Shown here: piece after piece, positions 8,078-15,842 of the stretch | Numbering within the stretch: the stretch's first letter is position 1 | How the letters are laid out: each line of letters starts with the position of its first letter | Assembly (NCBI RefSeq): GCF_004006665.1 | Contig: NZ_QOCL01000014.1 | Span: 434,001-498,000 of the forward strand | From: Halobacteriovorax sp. HLS | GTDB lineage: Bacteria; Bdellovibrionota; Bacteriovoracia; Bacteriovoracales; Bacteriovoracaceae | Direction: 5' to 3' | DNA length: 64,000 nucleotides | Notes under the pieces: model-generated | Told to the model about the DNA's origin: nothing | What the model saw: the letters and a program-made list of their open reading frames with translations, nothing else | Database searches by the model: none | Program-made: the position numbers and the translations under genes

Positions 8078-8689
8078 ATGAGTATTATAATAATTGGAGT
8101 TGCTGGTGGAAGTGGGTCAGGTAAAACGACCTTTGCTTCCCGCTTGAAAGAAAAGCTTGGTCTTGAGCACTGTAGTGTCCTTGGTCAGGATAGCTATTAT
8201 ATTGATCAGTCAAATCGATTTGATCATGACGGAGGATCTGTTAACTTTGATCATCCTGAGTCTCTTGATTTTGATCTCATGGCAGAGCACCTCCAATTAT
8301 TAAAGAAGGGAAAGGATATTTCTGTTCCAATATATGACTTTGCGACACATACAAGAAGTTCAGACACTGTTTACTTAACTCCTAAGAAAATTGTATTTGT
8401 TGACGGAATTCTCATTTTTTCTCAGCCTAAAGTTGTTGAACACCTTGATCATAAAGTCTTTATTGATTGTCCTGAAGAGCTAAGGTTCTCAAGAAGGCTC
8501 AATAGAGATGTTGTTGAAAGGGGAAGAACTGAGGAGGGCGTAACAAATCAATTTAAAAAACAAGTTAAGCCTATGCATGACCTTTTTGTAGAGCCTTCCA
8601 AGAATCACGCATGTGATATAGTAAATGTTGATAATTTTGATGAGAAGCTTGAGTCTTGGTTAAATAAAATTAAAGCTTCTATCAAATAA
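8078..8689 (+). CDS. udk: Uridine kinase
   Basis: A 203-aa P-loop nucleoside kinase of the uridine/phosphoribulokinase family, phosphorylating uridine and cytidine to the monophosphates. The Walker A 'GGSGSGKTTF' is near residue 10. It is followed by 'LGQDSYY', 'NFDHPESLDFDL', 'VPIYDFATHTR' and 'VFVDGILIF', all in family order. It begins 6 nt after upp and ends the operon. In the yeast URC pathway the corresponding kinase is Urc5, so the operon encodes both the uracil and the uridine entry points. No obvious terminator follows; a weak 4-bp stem lies around 8692-8709. Confidence 0.93.
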   Translation: MSIIIIGVAGGSGSGKTTFASRLKEKLGLEHCSVLGQDSYYIDQSNRFDHDGGSVNFDHPESLDFDLMAEHLQLLKKGKDISVPIYDFATHTRSSDTVYLTPKKIVFVDGILIFSQPKVVEHLDHKVFIDCPEELRFSRRLNRDVVERGRTEEGVTNQFKKQVKPMHDLFVEPSKNHACDIVNVDNFDEKLESWLNKIKASIK

Positions 8690-8726
8690 TACCATTTGTA
8701 ATAGGTACTGATCTTTTCTCAAAGAA

Positions 8727-10055
8727 CTACTCAATGATAAACTCTTCTTGAAGAGGATCATCTGGAGCAAGGATAAAGCGATTTAGATCAAGCGGTTCAA
8801 AAATAAAGTCGGGGACTCTAACCCTATAAAAAATCCCTTTTTCGTGGTTATGCGTGGCTATAATATTGGTCTTCGAAACGACCTTCGAGTGAGCATCTCC
8901 ACTACTATATGGAATATAAAGATCATAGTGTTCTTGTTGATCTAAGAAGTAGTTAATAATTTGGGCCTTAAGGTTAACCATATCCTCTTTATCGTGAGTA
9001 GAAACAAGATAGCTATTAGGAGTTGATCGCTGAATTATTTTTTGTCCCATTGGGTCTGGATGAAGATCCTTTTTGTTATAAACAATAATTTGATCTTTAT
9101 TAGTAACTCCTAACTCCTTTAAAACGGTTTGGGTTACTTCTAAGTGTTTCTTATAGTGAGGGTCCGATATATCACATACGATAATGAGAAGATCTGCCTC
9201 AATGGCTGACTCTAAAGTAGTTTTAAAACCATCAATAAGAGTATTTGGAAGGTTAGATATAAAACCTACGGTGTCAATTAAGATCATAGGCGGTTTCGTA
9301 TCAGGGTTTAGCATTCTGTAAGTTGAGTCTAGAGTTGCGAATAATTTATTTTCCTCGAGTACATCGACACGACATAGCCTATTCATTACAGATGACTTTC
9401 CTGCGTTGGTATATCCTACGAGGGCAGCTGTTACGGCTTGGTTTTGTCTTTTCTTTTTTTGTTGTTCTCTAGACTTTCTAACATCTTGAAGCTCTTTTTT
9501 ATAGAACTCAATACGTTCTCTAACAATACGACGATCTAGCTCGATTTGCTGTTCTCCCTCTCCACCTCTGACTCCAATTCCACCCTTTTGTCTCGAAAGG
9601 TGAGTCCAAAAACCTGAAAGTCTTGGAAGAAGATATTGTAAGCGCGAAATTTCTATCTGAATTTTGGCCTCTTTGGTTCTGGCATGCTGGGAGAAAATTT
9701 CTAGAATAACATGGCATCTGTCTACAACAGACATATCTGTTATTGCTTTGATATTTCTTATTTGTGAAGCAGTTAGTTCACAATCAAAAACGAGAAGAGT
9801 TGAACCTTCTTGTTTAGCTGCATCAGCGATTTCCTTTATCTTTCCAGACCCTAATATTGTCGCAGGTTCTACCGTCTTTCTATTTTGAACATACTGATCA
9901 CCAGTTTCTATTTCTAAAGTTCGTAGAAGTTCTCTTAGTTCATTTAGTGAGCGGTTAGTATCTTTTTCTGTTTTATGTTCTTCAAATTTTGGACAAACGA
10001 GAGAGACCATTGATGCTCTTGCATCTTTTGAGATGTGAAATTCTGTATCAAGCAT
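8727..10055 (-). CDS. hflX: Ribosome-associated GTPase HflX
   Basis: A 442-aa GTPase that, in the family, binds the 50S subunit and rescues or splits stalled and heat-damaged ribosomes. The N-terminal HflX domain has 'ATILGSGKIKEI' and 'LLVFDCELTASQIRN'. The linker carries 'LSRQKGGIGVRGGEGEQQIE', the family's glycine-rich signature. The G domain shows G1 'GYTNAGKSS', G3 'DTVGF' and G4 'NKKD'. An additional about 90-residue C-terminal region follows. The start overlaps the end of panC by 8 nt, so it is the last gene of a coaBC-panC-hflX transcript. Its coupling to CoA genes is an arrangement I would not have predicted from function. Confidence 0.94.
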   Translation of the reverse strand: MLDTEFHISKDARASMVSLVCPKFEEHKTEKDTNRSLNELRELLRTLEIETGDQYVQNRKTVEPATILGSGKIKEIADAAKQEGSTLLVFDCELTASQIRNIKAITDMSVVDRCHVILEIFSQHARTKEAKIQIEISRLQYLLPRLSGFWTHLSRQKGGIGVRGGEGEQQIELDRRIVRERIEFYKKELQDVRKSREQQKKKRQNQAVTAALVGYTNAGKSSVMNRLCRVDVLEENKLFATLDSTYRMLNPDTKPPMILIDTVGFISNLPNTLIDGFKTTLESAIEADLLIIVCDISDPHYKKHLEVTQTVLKELGVTNKDQIIVYNKKDLHPDPMGQKIIQRSTPNSYLVSTHDKEDMVNLKAQIINYFLDQQEHYDLYIPYSSGDAHSKVVSKTNIIATHNHEKGIFYRVRVPDFIFEPLDLNRFILAPDDPLQEEFIIE

Positions 10056-10902
10056 AGTTAATTTTTACCAAAGTATTATCGATGAGCCTAGTTGTTCCAA
10101 GCTTGTATGCTCCGGCAATTACAACTTCAGTAGTTGTAATACTTACTTCATCGAGGTTAGTTGCATCTAGTATTTCTAGATAGTTCCAATTAGAATCTTT
10201 TAAGGTAGATTCGAGTATTGTATTTATTTCTATTACGGCTTCATTATAAGTGAACTCTTCCAATAAAGCTTGTATTGAAAAGATAGTTTTAGAAAGAATA
10301 AGCGCATTTTCTCTGTCTTTTTCACAAAGGTACTGATTTCGACTAGATCTCGCAAGACCGTTGGCTTCGCGATGAATTGGAAGCATGATAATCTCTACGT
10401 CTAGCATGAGGTCTTCTACCATTCTCTTTATAATAAGAACCTGCTGGTAGTCTTTTTGCCCAAAGTATGCTTTTTGGGCCTTAACAAGTGCAAATAGCCT
10501 ATAAACTACAGTTGTCACTCCATCGAAATGAGTAGGTCTATCTAAAGCGCATAGTTTATTTGTTAGTCCAGATACGCTGATATTAGTAGAGTAATCTTGA
10601 GGATATATTTCATCATTAGATTTCGGGGCCAAGATAATTATGTTTGGATCAAGACTTCGTATTTTTTCAGCATCAGCTTCTAGGGTTCTTGGGTATTTGT
10701 CAAAATCTTCATTTGGTCCAAATTGTTTTGGGTTTACAAAAATAGTGACAACAGTAAGATCATTCTCTTCTAATGAAGCAGAGATTAAACTTAGGTGCCC
10801 TTCATGTAGGTTTCCCATAGTAGGAATCAGTCCAACACTTTTATTTGTAATTGAGCGTCTAAACTTAAGAAATTCATTCACACATGTAAAAATGTTATTC
10901 AT
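10048..10902 (-). CDS. panC: Pantothenate synthetase
   Basis: A 284-aa pantoate-beta-alanine ligase that joins pantoate and beta-alanine using ATP. The start at ATG 10902 is preferred over the TTG at 10908, because GAGGAG sits 7 nt before it. Signatures are 'IPTMGNLHEGHLSLI' (the HIGH-like ATP site), 'TIFVNPKQFGP', 'THFDGVTTVV', 'YFGQKDYQQ' and 'REANGLARSSRN'. It overlaps the end of coaBC by 8 nt and the start of hflX by 8 nt, so all three are co-translated. Beta-alanine supply is not encoded here: no panD is visible. Confidence 0.96.
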   Translation of the reverse strand: MNNIFTCVNEFLKFRRSITNKSVGLIPTMGNLHEGHLSLISASLEENDLTVVTIFVNPKQFGPNEDFDKYPRTLEADAEKIRSLDPNIIILAPKSNDEIYPQDYSTNISVSGLTNKLCALDRPTHFDGVTTVVYRLFALVKAQKAYFGQKDYQQVLIIKRMVEDLMLDVEIIMLPIHREANGLARSSRNQYLCEKDRENALILSKTIFSIQALLEEFTYNEAVIEINTILESTLKDSNWNYLEILDATNLDEVSITTTEVVIAGAYKLGTTRLIDNTLVKINYA

Positions 10903-12133
10903 TCGCAATCTCCTCGGAGATTTTAGCAGCGAGCTCTACTTTCGTAAGTCTGCCGCAGAAAGTGATTTTGGCATTTTTCATTAATGAGTATTGTGCGCTA
11001 TCTGTTCCAAACCCGAGTTGCTCTTCATTTTCTTTCGTCAGTCCAGAGTGGACGTGAGTACCAATAAGAAGATCGACTTTTTTTCGATTCCACTTTTCTA
11101 GTAATACTTCTTCGCTTAAATCTGTTTCTGCAGCAAAGCCAATGACTTTGAGGTTTTTGTCATTTTTTTCAAGGACAGATTTTAAAACATCAACTGCTTT
11201 TAATATTGGCAAGGAATCTTTCATGGAGCTTTTTTTAAGCTTAGAGGAAGTCTCTAAAAATTCAATGTCAGAAATTGCTGCAGCCGAAATATATGCGCTT
11301 GCACCTTGGATACTTTCATGGACAGTATTGTACATATCTCTAGTGGTGATAATACGCTTAAGTGAGAAGTTCGGATGGTCTACGAGGTTATTTAAAGTAC
11401 TTATAGCATTCTTTCCTGCAATTACTTCGACAGTAAAGCCTTGATTTAGTAAGTTTTTCGCAAGCTCATAACCAGTTTTACCAGTACTAGCATTAGTTAG
11501 GAATCTTACTGGATCAATAGGAGAGATCGTAGCTCCTGTAGTGATGACAACCTTCTTTTCTTTAAAAGAAGAATTAAAAGACTCAACTAGATCTTTAATA
11601 ACATCAATCGCGGCCAATTTACCTTCTCCCAAATCACCACACGCTAATTGACCATTTTGCGTAGAAAATACATGTACCTGTGCAAGAGAATTTACTTTCT
11701 CTAGCATAGAAATATTTTCTCTTACAAAAGGATGGTTGAGCATATTTGTGTTCATTGCTGGGAATAAAAGAATTGGTTTGCTTTGATCTATGGCCAAGAA
11801 AATAGAACTTAATAAATCATCAGCGCGAGCATGAGAAAATTTAGAAAGTGTATTTGCTGATAGTGGTGCTACGACAAATTTATCTGCCCACTTCGCTAAC
11901 TCAATGTGGAGTACAGAACCTATTTGGTGTTCATTTGTAGGATATTTAAAATCATCAGTAGATTCGTAAACTTCAGCGGCCCCAAGGTATTTAAAAACTT
12001 GTGGTCTTACAAACTCGATGGCACCACGAGATAAAACCACTTTTACTTCATGGCCTTGATTCACAAATAAGCGAACGAGATCGAATGTTTTGTAAGCAGC
12101 AATCGAGCCGCAAACGCCTAATAATACTTTCAT
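10895..12133 (-). CDS. coaBC: Bifunctional phosphopantothenoylcysteine synthetase/decarboxylase
   Basis: A 412-aa two-domain enzyme for steps 2 and 3 of CoA synthesis. The N-terminal CoaC flavoprotein domain (about 1-185) shows 'GVCGSIAAYK', 'HIELAKWAD' with the catalytic His, 'PAMNTNML' and the 'CGDLGEGKLA' segment with its Cys. The C-terminal CoaB domain (about 190-412) has 'TTGATISPIDPVRFLTNASTGK', close to the usual GGT.EPIDPVR..TN.SSG. It also has a lysine-rich 'KLKKSS' followed by 'ILK..DVLKSV'. It is the first gene of coaBC-panC-hflX. The spacer to the divergent gene at 12270 holds no consensus promoter that I can point to. Confidence 0.95.
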   Translation of the reverse strand: MKVLLGVCGSIAAYKTFDLVRLFVNQGHEVKVVLSRGAIEFVRPQVFKYLGAAEVYESTDDFKYPTNEHQIGSVLHIELAKWADKFVVAPLSANTLSKFSHARADDLLSSIFLAIDQSKPILLFPAMNTNMLNHPFVRENISMLEKVNSLAQVHVFSTQNGQLACGDLGEGKLAAIDVIKDLVESFNSSFKEKKVVITTGATISPIDPVRFLTNASTGKTGYELAKNLLNQGFTVEVIAGKNAISTLNNLVDHPNFSLKRIITTRDMYNTVHESIQGASAYISAAAISDIEFLETSSKLKKSSMKDSLPILKAVDVLKSVLEKNDKNLKVIGFAAETDLSEEVLLEKWNRKKVDLLIGTHVHSGLTKENEEQLGFGTDSAQYSLMKNAKITFCGRLTKVELAAKISEEIANE

Positions 12134-12269
12134 TTTTTACCCAAAAAGAGTTTATAGACTCCTAGTGTTGAAAAGAATAGACTCTCTGCGCTATGCCCTG
12201 TAAAATACGACTATACCTATTCACATTTCAAACATTTAGAGCGATGTTATCCTAGCAGAGGAGAAAATT

Positions 12270-12503
12270 ATGAATTTTGGAAAATTTAATGTGATAAGCC
12301 AGAGAAATGTTCAGGCGCTTGAGGAGACTCATGAGTTGATGCTTATCAATTTAGACCATATCATTTCAGTAAAACCAATCAAGATTCCAATGGACGATAA
12401 AGTCGTAGATGGGTATTGGATTCGCACTACGAATGGAAAAAAATATAGAGCGACTTCTGTTCCTGATATGATTTCAGATTTAATTGATAAGGATCTAGAC
12501 TAA
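12270..12503 (+). CDS. Small hypothetical protein, possibly beta-rich
   Basis: A 77-aa protein behind a strong GAGGAG, 7 nt before the ATG. The sequence 'LMLINLDHIISVKPIKI', an acidic turn, then 'DGYWIRTTNGKKYRATSVPDMI' reads as a set of beta strands ending in a helix. The layout recalls small 'position-effect' domains such as LytTR or FlbD-like proteins ('I..V.....I.L.NG..Y.V.....EI'). I cannot assign a family. It sits alone on the plus strand between two halves of a CoA biosynthesis block and ends inside a hairpin terminator. It is soluble, with no signal peptide. Confidence 0.6.
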   Translation: MNFGKFNVISQRNVQALEETHELMLINLDHIISVKPIKIPMDDKVVDGYWIRTTNGKKYRATSVPDMISDLIDKDLD

Positions 12504-12518
12504 GCTCTAGATCCTTTA
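12491..12518. terminator. Hairpin terminator between convergent genes
   Basis: A perfect 9-bp inverted repeat GGATCTAGA / TCTAGATCC (12491-12499 and 12506-12514) with a 6-nt loop is followed by TTTAAT. The left arm codes the last residues of the small plus-strand gene and the loop contains its stop codon. The convergent methyltransferase gene ends 8 nt past the stem. Confidence 0.65.
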
Positions 12519-12521
12519 ATA

Positions 12522-13346
12522 TTAGAATACTCTTGCTTTTGCCTGGATGAATGAATAGTAAAAAACTGCGTTAGGATCACTGGCAACTTGTTCCATCTCT
12601 TTTTTCATCTCTTCTACAACCTCCTCAGTAACTCTTTCGGCCTCAATGAGTTGGTCAGCAGCACTGAGCATAAGCTCATGCCAAAAATCAATATATTCCT
12701 TTCTCTGCTTTGGTCTTCTATTGTCTAAGTGCCAAGTTATAGTCTCTGTATGAATGTCTTTAAAGCCTTGTTGTAAGAGTAAATTACCTAACTTGGCACC
12801 TACAAAAGGATCACCATTCATGTCATATTGATAGTCATTAAAGGCCATCCAATATTTCCAGACATTAGGTGAGTAAGGGTCTAAAAAGAATGAAGTATTC
12901 AAAACTTCTGTAATATAAACTGGAGAGCCTGGACGTAGAACTCTTCTTACTTCACTTAAAACTTTTTGAGGGTTTGGAATATGCTCAAGTACCCAGCATA
13001 GGAATGCACCATCAAAATCATCGCCTTGAAATTGCATTTTAGTTGCGTCCATAGACTTAAAGCTAAAACGATCCTTAGTGTCGGCCTTGCTGCTAATATA
13101 CTTTGTTGCTGTTTCTAATTGCTTTTCACTTCTATCAATTCCAGTTACTTTAAGATTTGGAAATCTTCTAAGAAGAATTTCTGTTTGAGCACCAACACCA
13201 CAGCCAACTTCGAGAATATGCTTTTGCTCCGAAAAATTGATTTCTTTATAAACAGTGTGCTCAGCAAAAGCCGCTTGCTTTGAAAGTCGTTCCTGCTCGG
13301 TAGAGCTGAATCCATGAAGGTATGGGAAATCTGTTTTATTATTCAT
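12522..13346 (-). CDS. Class I SAM-dependent methyltransferase
   Basis: A 274-aa protein with a standard Rossmann methyltransferase core. Motif I is 'ILEVGCGVGAQTEI' near residue 65, the acidic ribose-binding loop is 'VTGIDRSEKQL', and post-I/II is 'GAFLCWVLEHIPNPQKVLSEVRRVLRPG', as in UbiE/UbiG-like or Methyltransf_11 proteins. The C-terminal third (about 175-274) is helical and may shape the substrate site; the substrate is unknown. Its ATG overlaps the end of the pantothenate kinase-like gene by 8 nt, so it is the last gene of the KARI-panB-coaX transcript. A metabolic tie to pantothenate is not evident. Confidence 0.85.
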   Translation of the reverse strand: MNNKTDFPYLHGFSSTEQERLSKQAAFAEHTVYKEINFSEQKHILEVGCGVGAQTEILLRRFPNLKVTGIDRSEKQLETATKYISSKADTKDRFSFKSMDATKMQFQGDDFDGAFLCWVLEHIPNPQKVLSEVRRVLRPGSPVYITEVLNTSFFLDPYSPNVWKYWMAFNDYQYDMNGDPFVGAKLGNLLLQQGFKDIHTETITWHLDNRRPKQRKEYIDFWHELMLSAADQLIEAERVTEEVVEEMKKEMEQVASDPNAVFYYSFIQAKARVF

Positions 13347-14043
13347 TTAATTTATCCTCGTTTATATATGAGTATATTTCATATAAGGCATAGTGAATAA
13401 GGTTTTTCTCATGGATAATTTTTCCACGAAAGATTTCTTTTGCAGCCGTATAGAAAAGAGATGAGAAACCACCGCTTATATAAATTTGATCAATTTCATA
13501 GTCTTTTAATAATTTTTCAAGCCATGAGATTTGAGAAAACTTTAAGGCGCTTGTAATAGCAGAGCTTGTAGAGTTTGGTAGGGAATCGAAGAGGTTTAAA
13601 TCTTCCACATCATTTAGGATGGGTAGGTTTGCTCCACTACCATAGGAATTTAGTTGAGTTCTTAGACCTGGAAATATAAACCCGCCTTTAAATCCTGTAC
13701 TATCAATGAAGTCAACAGTTGTAAATGTCCCAGCATCAATAAGTAAGCTCTTTAGAGCGTCACTTCTTTTATATATGTAATAGGCTTGATGAAGCCTATC
13801 TTCTCCTAAGGTTCTTTCATAGCTTACTGACATATCTAGAAAGTTTGAATCACCTCTATACTTAGAAAGTTCAATATAGTTAATCCCTTGTAAGTTACTT
13901 TTTTTTCCGACACTTGAAGCAATGGCCGCGATATCACTGTCAAAATGATATTCGCTAAGTGGCGTTACACTAATAAGCTTAGAGTCTTTAAAAAGTCCTA
14001 CATGAGGATGAGAATTTCCGTTATCAATGGACTGAAGATTCAT
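13339..14043 (-). CDS. coaX: Type III pantothenate kinase-like protein
   Basis: A 234-aa acetate/sugar kinase-fold protein of the CoaX type, which phosphorylates pantothenate with ATP. The start at ATG 14043 gives the family's N-terminal phosphate motif at once ('QSIDNGNSHPHVGLF', normally D.GNT). 'GEDRLHQAYYIYKR' matches the conserved 'G.DR....A' pantothenate segment. 'LLIDAGTFTTVDFID' and 'FKGGFIFPGL' match phosphate-2 and the glycine-rich loop, and 'IYISGGFSSLF' matches the adenosine motif. The N-terminal Asp is kept, while the usual Thr is Ser. At 234 residues it is slightly short for the family. It overlaps panB by 20 nt, which supports a role in CoA synthesis. Divergence makes me slightly cautious. 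Confidence 0.78.
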   Translation of the reverse strand: MNLQSIDNGNSHPHVGLFKDSKLISVTPLSEYHFDSDIAAIASSVGKKSNLQGINYIELSKYRGDSNFLDMSVSYERTLGEDRLHQAYYIYKRSDALKSLLIDAGTFTTVDFIDSTGFKGGFIFPGLRTQLNSYGSGANLPILNDVEDLNLFDSLPNSTSSAITSALKFSQISWLEKLLKDYEIDQIYISGGFSSLFYTAAKEIFRGKIIHEKNLIHYALYEIYSYINEDKLNE

Positions 14044-14830
14044 TTTCTTTATAGGAAACTTTTTTATTCTTAGTAAGATAGTCTCCAATGAGCTCTTTTT
14101 TAAGTTCAAAAAAGTTTGCAATAGGTGTACAAAATTTTGGAGGGCGATTTGGTCCCATTTGAAGCAGATCATTTAGAACGAGTACTTGACCATCTGTTTG
14201 ATCACCTGCTCCAATTCCAATTGTTGGAATTGAAAGTTCTCGAGTTATAAGAGTGGCAATATCTTTTTGAACACATTCTAGAACAATACAAAATGCTCCT
14301 GCACTTTCAAGTTCTTTTGCTTCTTTTAATAGTTTCGTTGCGGAGGCATCATCTTTTCCATGAACATAGTAACCTCCAAGCTCATGTACAGATTGAGGAG
14401 TAAGGCCAATATGTCCCATAACAGGAATTCCAATTTGAGTAAGTCTTTTAACGAGTTCAAGCTGATAAGGGTATGCACCTTCAAGCTTTACTGATTCAGC
14501 TCCAGAGTATTGAAATAGTTCTGTTGCGCTTTGAATACCTTGTTCAATTGTAGAGTAAGTTCCAAATGGAAGGTCGGCAACTATAAATTTGTTAGGGGCG
14601 CCACGTTTAACAGCGGCTGCAAAAACTTTTATTTCGTCTAACTTAACTTGAATAGTCGTATCGTAACCAAGGATAACATTTCCGAGGCTATCTCCAACGA
14701 GAATAATATCTAATTCAGTTTCATTGAGCATTTGAGCAGTTTGAAAATCATAGCAAGTTAGCATCTGAAGAGGGGCGTGACCTTTTTCTAATTTAGTATC
14801 TTTGATTTTTAGAGTTGTTAATTTTTTCAA
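14024..14830 (-). CDS. panB: 3-methyl-2-oxobutanoate hydroxymethyltransferase
   Basis: A 268-aa enzyme adding a hydroxymethyl group from methylene-THF to alpha-ketoisovalerate, giving ketopantoate. 'MLTCYDFQTAQ', 'ILVGDSLGNV.LGYDTT', 'ADLPFGTY', 'SVKLEGAYP', 'VMGHIGLTPQ' and 'PTIGIGAGDQTDGQVLV.ND' are all present and in order, including the Mg-binding Asp residues. The annotated start is a TTG at 14830, with no in-frame ATG before residue 23 and no strong Shine-Dalgarno sequence. Translational coupling to the KARI-like gene, whose stop is 7 nt away, may compensate. It overlaps coaX by 20 nt. Confidence 0.94.
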   Translation of the reverse strand: MKKLTTLKIKDTKLEKGHAPLQMLTCYDFQTAQMLNETELDIILVGDSLGNVILGYDTTIQVKLDEIKVFAAAVKRGAPNKFIVADLPFGTYSTIEQGIQSATELFQYSGAESVKLEGAYPYQLELVKRLTQIGIPVMGHIGLTPQSVHELGGYYVHGKDDASATKLLKEAKELESAGAFCIVLECVQKDIATLITRELSIPTIGIGAGDQTDGQVLVLNDLLQMGPNRPPKFCTPIANFFELKKELIGDYLTKNKKVSYKENESSVH

Positions 14831-14837
14831 TTCAATT

Positions 14838-15776
14838 CTACTTGTTTATGAGTTCAGGGCCTAGCTCATTATGAACGACCACTAATTCCTCAGCTTCCCA
14901 TCTCGTTAATACCTCAGATCGTAAGCTATTAAAATCTAGAGTTTCGCATTCTGTAAAAAATTTCTTATTCCAGATATCTTCTGCTAGTGAGTCTAGTTTT
15001 TGGTGATACTGCTTGTCAAAGAGGATTTGTTGGGCCTTTTCACCACCTATCAAGGCGTTAGGGCTGATTAGCTTAAAAAACTCAATGGGCCCCATCTTAA
15101 CCATAGCGTCAGCTATGAGTTTTACTTCGAGCCAGCATTCTAAGTATGCGATTTCTCGTTTCACGCCTTTCTCTCGAAGTTTGTTATACGAATGGAGTGC
15201 ACCGTAGGGAAGAATCGAACACAGTAGCGTCTGTTCACTAAATAGATCTGCATTTGTCTCTTCTAGGAATGTTGTCTCATATGGGCCTGCGGTAATTCCA
15301 ATGCTTTTAGCTATTGTAAAAATTAGCTCTGAAGAAGCTGTTTTATCTCCTGAGATACCCTCAAGAGAGTAGGCAGCACCTAGTTTTCCTTCGTTTTCAA
15401 ATTGAAATCTTACTTCGCTTGCAATTGCTTTTGGAGCAAGAAGTAGATGATTGAGCTTTGGAAATTTTTCTTTTAAGTTAAAAGCGCTATAGCTATAGCC
15501 ATGGGCATAAATTATATTTGATCCATCTTGGAGTCTAGGGGCCAAATTGCTTAAAGTTTCTAAATGAGTATGGTCAGGTGTAAGTAGAATAAAATTTTTA
15601 TAATCAGATAGCTCATTTGATTCTAGATTGAGAAGCTGATAGCCTTTTTTTATAGCAAATGCTTTAGAAGAGGAATTTTCTCTAAGCGCTATTAGAACTT
15701 TATGACCTGAATCTGTTAGATTTGCTGCCCAGGCCTTTGCTTGTGAGCCAAGTCCTATAATGACGAGTTCATTCAT
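14838..15776 (-). CDS. Ketol-acid reductoisomerase-family protein, probable ketopantoate reductase
   Basis: A 312-aa class I KARI-like (IlvC) protein. The N-terminal Rossmann domain has 'IIGLGSQAKAWAANLTDSG', close to IlvC's 'GYGSQ.HA.A.NL.DSG'. The C-terminal knotted domain keeps 'ADLFSEQ' and 'LECWLEVKLI.D', which contain the Asp/Glu metal ligands of IlvC. It lies directly upstream of panB (7 nt), and neither ilvB/N nor ilvD is nearby. IlvC is known to reduce ketopantoate in organisms lacking PanE. I therefore infer that this copy supplies pantoate between PanB and PanC. A conventional branched-chain role cannot be excluded. AAGGGAAG precedes the ATG. Confidence 0.72.
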   Translation of the reverse strand: MNELVIIGLGSQAKAWAANLTDSGHKVLIALRENSSSKAFAIKKGYQLLNLESNELSDYKNFILLTPDHTHLETLSNLAPRLQDGSNIIYAHGYSYSAFNLKEKFPKLNHLLLAPKAIASEVRFQFENEGKLGAAYSLEGISGDKTASSELIFTIAKSIGITAGPYETTFLEETNADLFSEQTLLCSILPYGALHSYNKLREKGVKREIAYLECWLEVKLIADAMVKMGPIEFFKLISPNALIGGEKAQQILFDKQYHQKLDSLAEDIWNKKFFTECETLDFNSLRSEVLTRWEAEELVVVHNELGPELINK

Positions 15777-15842
15777 TTGTCTTCCCTTTGTAAGTTCAAA
15801 TAGTTATCATTATTGGGCACATAATTCAATAAAGGTATTTGT

